DNA from: Nocardioides sp. zg-DK7169
Lineage (GTDB): Bacteria; Actinomycetota; Actinomycetes; Propionibacteriales; Nocardioidaceae
Length of the DNA stretch: 64,000 bases
Direction of reading: 5' to 3'
Assembly (NCBI RefSeq): GCF_013155365.1
Contig: NZ_JABJRA010000006.1
Location: 248,001 to 312,000, forward strand
In this document: piece by piece, positions 50,752 through 59,176 of the stretch
Position numbering within the stretch: position 1 is the stretch's first letter
How the letters are laid out: every line of letters starts with the position of its first letter
Made by a program: the position numbers and the translations under genes
Notes under the pieces: model-generated
Databases searched by the model: none
Told to the model about the DNA's origin: nothing
What the model saw: only the letters and a program-made list of their open reading frames with translations

Positions 50752-51927
50752 TCAGCCGACCGCCAGGACGGTGCGCTCGGCCGCCATCAGGACCGCTCCC
50801 ACGAGGCTGGCCCGCTCGCCCAGCTCGCTGGCCTGCACGGGGGTCAGTGCGACCGCGTCCAGCGCGTGGCGGCGCAGCCCGATGCGGGCGGGGTCCAGGA
50901 CCAGGTCGCCCGCGCGGGCCATGTCGCCGCCGACGACCACGACGGAGGGGTTGAGCAGGTTCACGATGCTCGCCAGGCCCCAGCCCAGGTGCAGCCCGGC
51001 GTCCTCGAGCGCGCGCTGGGCCGAGACGTTGTCGGCGCGGGCGGCCCGCACGATGTCGTCGAAGCAGGCGCCGGGCAGCTGCCCGGCCATCAGCGAGAGC
51101 ACCGTGCCGATGGAGGTGTAGGCCTCCAGGCAGCCACGGCTGCCGCAGCGGCACAGCGGGCCCTGCTCGTCGAGGGTCAGGTGGCCGATCTCCCCGGCGC
51201 TGCCGCCGGAGCCGTGGAAGAGCTGGTCGTCGATGACGATCCCGGCGCCGACGCCGGAGGAGATCTTCACGAACACCGAGCTGCGGTGCCCGCGTGCGAC
51301 CCCGACCCGGTGCTCGGCGAGCGCGCCGAGGTTGGCGTCGTTCTCGACCTGCACGGGGGCGCCGAGCGCCTCGGCGGCGGCGGCGCGGGCGTTCACGCCC
51401 TCCCAGCCCGGGAAGATGGCGGCCGACCCGATCGTGTCGTCGCTGACCGGTGCGGGCAGGCCCATCGCGACGCGGCGTGGCGGGCCCTCGCCCTCGAGCA
51501 GCTCCTCCAGCAGCGAGGCCGCCAGGGCGAGCGCGCCGCGGTGGTCCGCGGGGTCGTGGAGGGGTACGCGACGCTCCCGGCGGACCCGTCCCACCAGGTC
51601 GCCCACCGCCACTGCGACGTGGCTGTGGCCGAAGTCGATCCCGGCGACGGTGCCGGCGCCAGAGGACAGTCGGACCGAGGAGCCGCGCCTCCCGGCGCCC
51701 GGCGTGGTCTCGGCGAGCCCCGCCGCGCTCAGCTCCCGCACGATGTTCGACACCGTCGCCGGCGCCAGGCCGGTGGTGCGTGCCAGCTCGGCCTGGGTGT
51801 ACGCCGTGGACGGGGCGCCGTCCGCCGGGGCGTCGGCGACCGCGCCGCGCAGCACGTCGAGAACCCGCTGCTGGTTGGCCACGCGCAGCGAGGACGTGGA
51901 GCCCGGGGCAGCGCGGACGGTGGACAT
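50752..51927 (-). CDS. ROK family transcriptional repressor (XylR/NagC-like)
   Basis: 391 residues. N-terminal winged HTH (YTQAELARTTGLAPATVSNIVREL, about 43-66); ROK sugar-binding/kinase-like domain with AGIDFGHSHVAVAVGD, VENDANLGAL and the zinc motif CRCGSRGCLE preceded by GEIGHLTLDEQGP. It is divergent from the sugar ABC transporter and is very likely its sugar-responsive regulator. Confidence 0.88.
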   Translation of the reverse strand: MSTVRAAPGSTSSLRVANQQRVLDVLRGAVADAPADGAPSTAYTQAELARTTGLAPATVSNIVRELSAAGLAETTPGAGRRGSSVRLSSGAGTVAGIDFGHSHVAVAVGDLVGRVRRERRVPLHDPADHRGALALAASLLEELLEGEGPPRRVAMGLPAPVSDDTIGSAAIFPGWEGVNARAAAAEALGAPVQVENDANLGALAEHRVGVARGHRSSVFVKISSGVGAGIVIDDQLFHGSGGSAGEIGHLTLDEQGPLCRCGSRGCLEAYTSIGTVLSLMAGQLPGACFDDIVRAARADNVSAQRALEDAGLHLGWGLASIVNLLNPSVVVVGGDMARAGDLVLDPARIGLRRHALDAVALTPVQASELGERASLVGAVLMAAERTVLAVG

Positions 51928-52012
51928 GAGGCGAAGCGTGCCTGCCGGTCGACGTAGCGGTCAAGAGTTGATGCCAAAGCGGCTCCTACCCTCCCTTGGT
52001 CACGATTCGCGT

Positions 52013-52048
52013 TCACACCTTGACGACAAGAGTGTGACGTTCGACACT
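52013..52048 (+). promoter_or_regulatory. Promoter and operator of the sugar ABC transporter
   Basis: TTGACG (52020-52025) and GACACT (52043-52048) are 17 bp apart. The inverted repeat TCACAC-N13-GTGTGA (52013-52037) overlaps the minus-35, a likely ROK repressor site. Confidence 0.5.
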
Positions 52049-52095
52049 CGACGGCGTCCCTTTCAGCGGCGTCCGCCGCCCAGACGAGGAGCGAC

Positions 52096-53202
52096 ATGAC
52101 CATCCACCTTCACCGCGTCGCGGCCCTGACGGCCGCACTCATCATGGGCGCCGGCTCTCTCGCCGCCTGCGGCGCCAACGACGACGACAGCGACAACGAC
52201 AGCGGCGGGGACGACACCGCCTCGGGCGGCACCATCGCGCTGCTGCTCCCCGAGTCCAAGACCACCCGCTACGAGGCGTTCGACAAGCCGCTCTTCGAGG
52301 CGAAGGTCGCTGAGCTCTGCCCGGACTGCGAGGTCGACTACTACAACGCCGACCAGGACGAGCAGAAGCAGGCCCAGCAGCTGACCAGCGCGCTCACGGC
52401 GGGCGCCGGGGTGGTCGTGCTCGACCCGGTCAACGGGGCCGGCGCCACCGGCATGGTCCAGGAGGCGCAGAGCCAGGACGTGCCGGTCATCGCCTACGAC
52501 CGCTTCATCGAGGGCGCGGACTACTACATGTCCTTCGACAACGAGACCGTCGGCAAGATGCAGGCCGAGGCGCTCGTCGAGGCGGTAGGGGACAAGGGCG
52601 ACATCCTGATGCTCAACGGTGCGCCCTCGGACCCCAACGCCGCGCAGTTCAAGGCCGGCGCGCACAGCGTCCTGGACTCCAGCGGCGTCACGGTCCTCGA
52701 GGAGTACGACAACCCCGACTGGAGCCCCGAGAACGCCCAGCAGTGGACCACCGACCAGCTGAGCAAGTACGACCCCAGCGAGATCGTCGGCGTGTACGCC
52801 GCGAACGACGGGCAGGCCGGCGGCGTGGTCGCCGCGCTGACCGGCGCCGGGGTCGCGCGCAACCAGCTCCCGCCGGTCACCGGGCAGGACGCGGAGGTCG
52901 CCGCCATCCAGCGGATCCTGGCCGGGGAGCAGGCGATGACGATCTACAAGCCGATCGCGATCGAGGCCGAGACCGCGGCCGAGGTCGCCGTCCAGCTCGT
53001 CAACGGCGAGGAGCCGGGCACCACGAGCGACACCGGCGTGGACCAGAGCGACTTCGAGGGCGTGACGTCCTACATCTTCGACCCGATCGTGGTCACCCAG
53101 GACAACGTGGCCGACACCGTGGTCGCCGACGGCTTCTACACCCCGGAGGACATCTGCACCGGGGACTACGTGAAGGCCTGCGAGGAGGCTGGCATCTCCT
53201 GA
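52096..53202 (+). CDS. xylF: Sugar ABC transporter substrate-binding lipoprotein (XylF-like)
   Basis: 368 residues. Signal peptide with lipobox SLAACG (Cys near 25), then an acidic Asp/Ser/Gly linker. The type I periplasmic-binding fold shows GGTIALLLPESKTTRYEAFDKPLFEAKV, VIAYDRFIEGADYYMSFDN, VYAANDGQAGG and PPVTGQDAEVAAIQRILAG, closest to xylose-type binding proteins. SD AGGAG before ATG 52096. The gene symbol reflects family likeness; the sugar is not proven. Confidence 0.88.
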   Translation: MTIHLHRVAALTAALIMGAGSLAACGANDDDSDNDSGGDDTASGGTIALLLPESKTTRYEAFDKPLFEAKVAELCPDCEVDYYNADQDEQKQAQQLTSALTAGAGVVVLDPVNGAGATGMVQEAQSQDVPVIAYDRFIEGADYYMSFDNETVGKMQAEALVEAVGDKGDILMLNGAPSDPNAAQFKAGAHSVLDSSGVTVLEEYDNPDWSPENAQQWTTDQLSKYDPSEIVGVYAANDGQAGGVVAALTGAGVARNQLPPVTGQDAEVAAIQRILAGEQAMTIYKPIAIEAETAAEVAVQLVNGEEPGTTSDTGVDQSDFEGVTSYIFDPIVVTQDNVADTVVADGFYTPEDICTGDYVKACEEAGIS

Positions 53203-54038
53203 TGAGCGCGATGACGCAACGGGTGGGCAGCGGCCCGGCGCAGGGAGAGGTCGTCCTCTCCCTCGCCGGGGTCCACAAGAGGTTCGGTGCCGTGCAGGCG
53301 CTCACCGACGTCCACCTCGAGGTGGCAGCCGGGGAGGTGGTCGCCCTGGTCGGCGACAACGGCGCCGGCAAGTCCACGCTGGTCAAGGTGATCTCCGGGG
53401 TCTACTCGCCCGACGCGGGCGACATCGTCTTCGGCGGCCGGATGATCACGGTGGGCGGACCGGCGGCCGCCCAGGCGCTGGGCATCGCGACGGTCTTCCA
53501 GGACCTCGCGCTGTGCGACAACCTCGACGTCGTGGCGAACCTGTTCCTCGGCCAGGAGCTGCGCCGTGGCCCGGTCCTCGACGAGATCGAGATGGAGAAG
53601 GAGGCGTGGCGACTGCTGCGCACCCTCTCCGCCAAGATCCCGTCGGTGCGGATCCCCATCGCCTCGCTGTCCGGCGGCCAGCGCCAGACCGTGGCCATCG
53701 CACGCGCCCTGGTCGGCGACCCGCGGGTCGTGCTGCTCGACGAGCCGACCGCCGCGCTCGGCGTCGCCCAGACCGCCGAGGTGCTCAACCTCATCGAGCG
53801 GCTGCGCGAGACCGGGCTCGGCGTGATCCTGGTCAGCCACAACATGGCCGACGTCCAGGCGGTCGCCGACCGCATCGTGGTGCTGCGGCTGGGCCGCAAC
53901 GCCGCGGAGTTCCGCACCGAGGACGCCACCACCGAGCAGCTGGTGGCCGCCATCACCGGCGCCTCGGACAACGTCGTCGCGGCGCGCGCGGACCGGCACC
54001 GCCAGGCCGACCCCACCCACCCGGAGGCAGAGCTGTGA
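53202..54038 (+). CDS. xylG: Sugar ABC transporter ATP-binding protein (XylG-like, single domain)
   Basis: 278 residues. Walker A GDNGAGKSTL, signature LSGGQRQTVAIARAL, Walker B VVLLDEPTAALGV and H-loop VSHN are intact. Unlike E. coli XylG/RbsA (about 500 residues, two ATPase domains) it has one, so a homodimer is expected. Start shares one base with the xylF stop. Confidence 0.9.
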   Translation: MSAMTQRVGSGPAQGEVVLSLAGVHKRFGAVQALTDVHLEVAAGEVVALVGDNGAGKSTLVKVISGVYSPDAGDIVFGGRMITVGGPAAAQALGIATVFQDLALCDNLDVVANLFLGQELRRGPVLDEIEMEKEAWRLLRTLSAKIPSVRIPIASLSGGQRQTVAIARALVGDPRVVLLDEPTAALGVAQTAEVLNLIERLRETGLGVILVSHNMADVQAVADRIVVLRLGRNAAEFRTEDATTEQLVAAITGASDNVVAARADRHRQADPTHPEAEL

Positions 54039-55291
54039 GCAGCACGCTGGACCCGACGTCCTCCCGCGTCGCCGCCGACGTCGCCGACGAGCGGCTGATC
54101 CAGGACCGCGGCCTCGGTGGCGCGGTCGCGTCGGGCTGGGCACGGCTGCGCGGCGGCGAGCTCGGCGCACTGCCGGTCGTCTTCGGGCTGGCGGTGATCT
54201 CGCTGGTCTTCTACTCCCAGGAGGCCACGTTCCTGTCCTCGCGCAACCTGGTCTCCATCACCCAGTTCGCCGCGCCGATCGGCGTCATCTCCCTGGGCAT
54301 CGTGCTGGTGCTGCTGCTCGGCGAGATCGACCTCTCGGTGGGCTCGGTGTCGGGCTTCGCCGCCGCGTCGATGGCGGTGCTCGTGGTGAACAAGAGCCAG
54401 TCGCTGTGGGTCGGGATGCTGGTCGGGATCCTGATCGGCACCGCGATCGGCTCGGTCTACGCCCTGCTCTACACCCGCATCGGCGTGCCCAGCTTCGTGT
54501 TCTCCCTGGCCGGCCTGCTCGCCTTCCAGGGAGCGCTGCTCTACGTGCTCGGCGACCAGGGCACCATCGTGCTCCCGATCGACTCCGGGCTGCGGGAGTT
54601 CGCGCGCGACCGCTTCCTCACCGACGTGCAGGCCTACGTGCTGCTCGCGGTCGTGGTGGCGGTGTACGTCGGCTCCCAGGCGCTCGCGGCGCGCCGGCGC
54701 CGGGCGGCCGGGCTGACGCCGCCCAACATGGCCCTGGTCGCGGTCAAGGGCGTGCTGCTCCTCGCCGGGCTGGGCTTCTTGACCTACTACCTCGGCATCG
54801 ACCGCGGGTGGGGCTACCTGTTCGTGCTGTTCGCCGCGCTCGTGGTGGCGATGGACCTGGTGCTGCGCAAGACCCGCTGGGGACGCCACGTGTACGCCGT
54901 CGGCGGCAACGAGGAGGCCGCGCGCCGCTCCGGCATCAAGGTCGGCCGCATCTACTTCTCCGTCTTCGCCGCCGCGTCGACCTTCGCCGCCCTCGGCGGC
55001 ATCCTGCTCGCCGGCCAGCTGACCTCGGTCTCGCAGAGCAGCGGCACGACCGACACCAACCTGACCGCCATCGCGGCCGCGGTGATCGGCGGGACCAGCC
55101 TGTTCGGCGGCCGCGGGACGGCGTACTCCGCGCTGCTCGGCATCATGGTGCTCCAGGCCATCCAGAACGGCCTGAACCTGATGAACGTCGACTCCTCGGT
55201 GCGCTTCATGGTCACCGGCGCGGTGCTGCTGCTGGCCGTGGCCATCGACTCGGTGTCGCGTCGGGTGCGCTCCTCCAGCGGACGCGGCTAG
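54035..55291 (+). CDS. xylH: Sugar ABC transporter permease (XylH-like)
   Basis: 418 residues with about ten membrane segments. LGIVLVLLLGEIDLSVGSVSGFAAASMAVL and the EAA-like loop AVGGNEEAARRSGIKVGRIYFSVF, plus AVIGGTSLFGGRGTAYSALLG, identify the BPD_transp_2 sugar permease group. GTG start overlaps xylG by 4 bases. Last gene of the transporter operon. Confidence 0.9.
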   Translation: MSSTLDPTSSRVAADVADERLIQDRGLGGAVASGWARLRGGELGALPVVFGLAVISLVFYSQEATFLSSRNLVSITQFAAPIGVISLGIVLVLLLGEIDLSVGSVSGFAAASMAVLVVNKSQSLWVGMLVGILIGTAIGSVYALLYTRIGVPSFVFSLAGLLAFQGALLYVLGDQGTIVLPIDSGLREFARDRFLTDVQAYVLLAVVVAVYVGSQALAARRRRAAGLTPPNMALVAVKGVLLLAGLGFLTYYLGIDRGWGYLFVLFAALVVAMDLVLRKTRWGRHVYAVGGNEEAARRSGIKVGRIYFSVFAAASTFAALGGILLAGQLTSVSQSSGTTDTNLTAIAAAVIGGTSLFGGRGTAYSALLGIMVLQAIQNGLNLMNVDSSVRFMVTGAVLLLAVAIDSVSRRVRSSSGRG

Positions 55292-55382
55292 CCCAGAGGG
55301 AGACGACGAAGGCGGCGCGTCCCACCAAGGGGAGGTGACACTCCCGCCGGAGGTCTGACGGCATCTCCTCCCACGGCTAGGC

Positions 55383-55405
55383 GGGCAGGCGCCGGCGCCC
55401 TACCC
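55383..55405. terminator. Possible bidirectional hairpin after xylH
   Basis: Palindromic GGCGCCGGCGCC core within GGGCA...TACCC flanks, between convergent genes. Confidence 0.3.
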
Positions 55406-55418
55406 AAGGCGTCGCTCC

Positions 55419-55946
55419 TCAGCCGTCGAGGCGGACGAAGGCCCAGCAGTCATCGAAGCGGCGCTCGGCCAGGTCGGAGCGGCGCATCCAAATCTGCAGG
55501 TGTCGCTGGCCATGGAACCAGTCCTCATCGGTGAACTGGCCCGGGTTGATGTCAGCGAACATCACGTGCTCGTCATCGCCGCTTAGCGGCAGCTGGGCGT
55601 CGAGGATCTTCTGGTAGTCGGGGTTGAACTCGTTGTAGCCGTAGCCACAGAGTCGCGACACGGGTACGAGGCGTGATGGGTCGCCGCCCCACGGCGCACT
55701 GGTGGCTGCCAGGTCGGGAGCCAGCAACCTGTTGTGGGTGTAGGGATAGTTCTCCAGCCAGGTCCGGCTCCGCTGGTATCGATCCCAGGTGTCCTGGTCG
55801 GGATGGTGGAGGTCGAGGACCGAGGGGACGGTGGCCATCGGACTCGGCCGGGCCGCCAGTGGGCCGGTACGTGCGGCGATGGGAAGGTCGTCAGGGAGGG
55901 CGGTGGGGGCGAAGTCATCGAAGTCATCGGTGTCGAACCAACGCAC
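55419..55946 (-). CDS. C-terminal part of a split YwqG/DUF1963 protein
   Basis: 175 residues if started at GTG 55946. It is in the same reading frame as the gene immediately upstream, separated only by TGA (55950-55952) and one Arg codon. The content (LVPVSRLCGYGYNEFNP, HVMFADINPGQF, MRRSDLAERRFDDCWAFVRLDG) is the second half of the DUF1963 domain, so this is probably not an independent gene. It might be made by reinitiation at GTG 55946, or the locus is a pseudogene. Confidence 0.6.
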   Translation of the reverse strand: MRWFDTDDFDDFAPTALPDDLPIAARTGPLAARPSPMATVPSVLDLHHPDQDTWDRYQRSRTWLENYPYTHNRLLAPDLAATSAPWGGDPSRLVPVSRLCGYGYNEFNPDYQKILDAQLPLSGDDEHVMFADINPGQFTDEDWFHGQRHLQIWMRRSDLAERRFDDCWAFVRLDG

Positions 55947-55949
55947 TCG

Positions 55950-56543
55950 TCAAGCGACGTCGCCGGCGTCCTCAGGGTTCCCGTAGGTCTCCAGGTCATG
56001 GAAGACCTGCAGCAGGCCGCGGGGCGGCAGCCCGATCTCGGGTCTCATCATTTCCCAGTCGTCATCGAGATCGACCTGGACCACGTGCGCGAGCGGCGTC
56101 CCGTCGGCCCTGCGCGGCCACTCCTCGCCCGCCGGGGCGAGCGGGCGGCCCGCGAACCAGGACCGCGTGTACCGGGCGAGCTCGGCCTCGTCATCGGTCT
56201 GGGGGAAGGTCGTCACCCGGACCAAGGCCGCGGCCACGCGGATCGGCATCTGCTCAGCACTGAACGCGACCTCGGGGTGCGCGCGAAACGCGTCCGGGTC
56301 TTCCATCGCGAGCATCCGGTTGGGGACCAGCACCGCGTACAGGAACGAGTGCCAGTCGCTCTCGGGGTCTGCCTGCCTCAGAGCCTCGAGCAGCTGCGGC
56401 GCCAGCTCTGGCTGGCCCCGCAGCATCTCGACGACCTGCTGCACGAGACTCATGTAGACGGCGTGGCTGCGGTCCTCGCTCCACGTGCGCGTGCGCTGCA
56501 CGTGATCGGCCCACAACCCGCGGACGTCATCGTACGGAGTCAA
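55950..56543 (-). CDS. N-terminal part of a split YwqG/DUF1963 protein
   Basis: 197 residues from TTG 56543, chosen because GAAGGAGC lies at proper spacing. Residues about 1-135 are helical with no recognised family. Residues about 136-197 (EEWPRRADGTPLAHVVQVDLDDD, PPRGLLQVFHDLETYGNPEDAG) are the opening half of a DUF1963/YwqG domain, cut off by TGA. Base composition is somewhat less GC-rich than the flanking genes, hinting at acquisition. Function of YwqG proteins is unknown. Confidence 0.6.
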   Translation of the reverse strand: MTPYDDVRGLWADHVQRTRTWSEDRSHAVYMSLVQQVVEMLRGQPELAPQLLEALRQADPESDWHSFLYAVLVPNRMLAMEDPDAFRAHPEVAFSAEQMPIRVAAALVRVTTFPQTDDEAELARYTRSWFAGRPLAPAGEEWPRRADGTPLAHVVQVDLDDDWEMMRPEIGLPPRGLLQVFHDLETYGNPEDAGDVA

Positions 56544-56589
56544 CGTGCTCCTTCTCTTGGCGTCGAACTCGGCTCTCCGACTCTCGCCC

Positions 56590-59163
56590 TCAGCGGGGCT
56601 GGTACGTCGTGGTGCGCTCGGCGACCGGACGGCCGATGCCGGCGCCGATCTCGACGAGCTCCTCGATGGTCTTGGCCGAGCCGTGCTCGGAGCCGGCCAT
56701 CCGGGAGATCGTCTCCTCCATCAGGGTGCCGCCGAGGTCGTTGGCGCCGGCCGCGAGCATCGCGCGGGTGCCCTCGACGCCGAGCTTGACCCAGCTGGTC
56801 TGGATGTTGTCGATGCGCCCGTGCAGCAGGATCCGGGCCAGCGCGTGCACCGCGAGGTTGTCGCGCAGGGTCGGGCCGGGGCGGGCCACGCCGGCGAGGT
56901 AGATCGGCGCCGAGGTGTGCACGAACGGCAGCGGCACGAACTCGGTGAACCCCTGCCGGCCGGCCTCCAGCGACTCGTCCTGGATCCGCGAGAGCACCCG
57001 CAGGTGGCCGACCCAGTGGCGCGGGTTGTCCACGTGGCCGTACATCATCGTCGAGGTGGTCGGGATGCCCAGGCGGTGCGCGGTGGAGACGATCTCGATC
57101 CAGGTGCGGGCCGGGAGCTTGCCCTTGGTGAGCACCCAGCGGACCTCGTCGTCGAGGATCTCCGCGGCGGTGCCCGGCAGCGAGCCGAGCCCGGCCTCGC
57201 GAGCCTTGATCAGGAAGTCCTCGATGGACAGCCCTGTCCGGGCGGTGCCGTTGACGACCTCCATCGGGGAGAAGGCGTGGACATGCATGTCCGGCACCCG
57301 CGCCTTCACCGCCGCGACCAGGTCGAAGTAGGCCGTCGCCGGCAGCTCGGGGTCGATGCCGCCCTGCATGCAGACCTCGGTGGCGCCCAGGTCCCAGGCC
57401 TCGGCGGCGCGGTCGGCCACCTCGTCGAGGGACAGCGAGTAGGCGTCGGAGTCGGTGCGCCGCTGGGCGAAGGCGCAGAAGCGGCAGCCGACATAACAGA
57501 CGTTGGTGAAGTTGATGTTGCGGTTGACGACGTAGGTGACGGTGTCGCCGACGGCCTCGCGGCGCAGGTGGTCGGCCAAGCGGCACACCTCGTCGAGCAG
57601 CTCGCCCTCGGCGGTCATCAGCGTCAGCGCGTGGGCGTCGGAGAGGTTGCCAGGATCGGCCTCCGCCGCGGCCAGGGCCTCGCGGCCCTCCGCGGTGAGC
57701 ACCGCCGGTGCCCCGTCGGCCGAGCCCGTCGAGATCCCGCTGGTGGACACCGCCGCCTCGCGCACGGCGTCCCAGTCGCCGTAGACGCTCTCGAAGTCGC
57801 CGCGGCGGTCCTCGCTGCGGCCCTCGGAGTCGACGGCGGTGTGCAGGTCGGTGCGCCCGGCGCTGGCGAACCCGCCGTCAGGCTCCTGCCACGGCAGCCC
57901 CACCGGGCGTACGCCGGGGCGCGCGAGACCCGCGCGGGGGCCCTCGAGGATCGCCATCGCGGCGACGTGGCGGTGCAGTCGGGGGTCCACCCACGGCGTG
58001 CCGCCGGTGAGCGAGGGCACGACGTACTCGGGGTGGACGGTGAGGCGCGGGACCAGCTCGAAGCCGCACGCGGCGCTGACCTCGCGCAGGCGCTCCAGGG
58101 AGGGCCAGGGGCGCTCGGGGTTCACGTGGTCGGGGGTCAGCGGGGAGACCCCGCCCCAGTCGTCGACGCCGGCGTCGAGCAGGGCGCGACACTCGGCGAG
58201 GTCCACCAGGTTGGGCGGGGCCTGCACGCGGGCCTTCGGGCCGAGCACGAGGCGGGTGACCGCGATCGCGGCGCGGTACTCCTCGAGGCCGAGGTCGTCG
58301 GTGTGGCGCATGGCGGTGTCCGGCTTGGCGCGGAAGTTCTGGACGATGACCTCCTGCACAGCGCCGTAGGCCCGCGCGGTGGCGCGCAGCGCGAAGATCG
58401 TCTCGGCGCGCTCGGTGAGGTCCTCACCGATGCCGACCAGCAGGCCGGTGGTGAACGGCACCGCGAGCCGGCCGGCGTCCTCGAGCACCCGCAGCCGCAG
58501 CTCGGGGTCCTTGTCGGGGGAGCCGTAGTGCGCCTCGCCCTTGGTTTCGAAGAGCCGGCGCGAGGTGGTCTCCAGCATCATCCCCATCGAGGGGGAGACC
58601 GCCTTGAGCCGGTTCATCTCCTCCCACGACATGACGCCGGGGTTGAGGTGCGGCAGCAGGCCGGTCTCCTCCAGGACCCGCACGGCCATCGCGCGCACGT
58701 AGGCCAGCGTGGAGTCGTAACCCTGCTCGTCGAGCCAGTCCTGGGCCTCGGGCCAGCGGTCCTCCGGGCGGTCGCCCAGGGTGAACAGCGCCTCCAGGCA
58801 GCCCAGCTCGGCGCCCTGGCGGGCGATGTCGAGGATCTCGTCGGGGGAGAGGTACGGCGCGCGTTCCTCCCGGGCGGCCTGGCCAGGGGTCTCCACGAAC
58901 GTGCAGTAGTGGCAGCGGTCGCGGCACAGACGGGTGACCGGGATGAACACCTTCGGGGAGTAGGTCACCACGGCGGGGCGGCCGGCGGCCACGAGCCCGG
59001 CGTCGCGGACCTTCGCCGCGGCGGCGCAGAGCCGGTCCAGGTCGGGCCCGCTCGCGGCGAGCAGCGCGCCCGCCTCCGCCACGTCGAGGGCCGCGCCGCG
59101 CTCGGCGCGTGCCAGCGCCCGGCGTACCTGCTGCGGGGTGGGACGGTCAGTGGTCTGGCTCAC
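56590..59163 (-). CDS. fbiC: FO synthase (fused CofG-CofH type)
   Basis: 857 residues; makes the deazaflavin FO, precursor of coenzyme F420, from tyrosine and a pyrimidine intermediate. Two radical-SAM halves: CofG-like with [10 protein letters not shown] (about residue 80) and CofH-like with [10 protein letters not shown] (about 545), each a CxxxCxxC cluster site. GTG start; a TAGCCT hexamer 7 bases upstream overlaps the stop of the MMPL gene, so it may be both read through from that gene and started on its own. Confidence 0.96.
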   Translation of the reverse strand: MSQTTDRPTPQQVRRALARAERGAALDVAEAGALLAASGPDLDRLCAAAAKVRDAGLVAAGRPAVVTYSPKVFIPVTRLCRDRCHYCTFVETPGQAAREERAPYLSPDEILDIARQGAELGCLEALFTLGDRPEDRWPEAQDWLDEQGYDSTLAYVRAMAVRVLEETGLLPHLNPGVMSWEEMNRLKAVSPSMGMMLETTSRRLFETKGEAHYGSPDKDPELRLRVLEDAGRLAVPFTTGLLVGIGEDLTERAETIFALRATARAYGAVQEVIVQNFRAKPDTAMRHTDDLGLEEYRAAIAVTRLVLGPKARVQAPPNLVDLAECRALLDAGVDDWGGVSPLTPDHVNPERPWPSLERLREVSAACGFELVPRLTVHPEYVVPSLTGGTPWVDPRLHRHVAAMAILEGPRAGLARPGVRPVGLPWQEPDGGFASAGRTDLHTAVDSEGRSEDRRGDFESVYGDWDAVREAAVSTSGISTGSADGAPAVLTAEGREALAAAEADPGNLSDAHALTLMTAEGELLDEVCRLADHLRREAVGDTVTYVVNRNINFTNVCYVGCRFCAFAQRRTDSDAYSLSLDEVADRAAEAWDLGATEVCMQGGIDPELPATAYFDLVAAVKARVPDMHVHAFSPMEVVNGTARTGLSIEDFLIKAREAGLGSLPGTAAEILDDEVRWVLTKGKLPARTWIEIVSTAHRLGIPTTSTMMYGHVDNPRHWVGHLRVLSRIQDESLEAGRQGFTEFVPLPFVHTSAPIYLAGVARPGPTLRDNLAVHALARILLHGRIDNIQTSWVKLGVEGTRAMLAAGANDLGGTLMEETISRMAGSEHGSAKTIEELVEIGAGIGRPVAERTTTYQPR

Positions 59164-59170
59164 CCGAGTC

Positions 59171-59176
59171 AGGCTA
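59171..59176 (-). promoter_or_regulatory. Leaderless-type minus-10 of fbiC
   Basis: TAGCCT on the minus strand, 7 bases before GTG 59163; its first three bases are the stop codon of the MMPL gene. Confidence 0.45.

Noticed and set aside
55947-55952. Selenocysteine insertion at the in-frame TGA of the DUF1963 gene
   Set aside because: No SECIS-like hairpin was recognised after the stop, no selenocysteine genes are in the window, and the family is not known to use Sec; a nonsense mutation or sequencing error is simpler.
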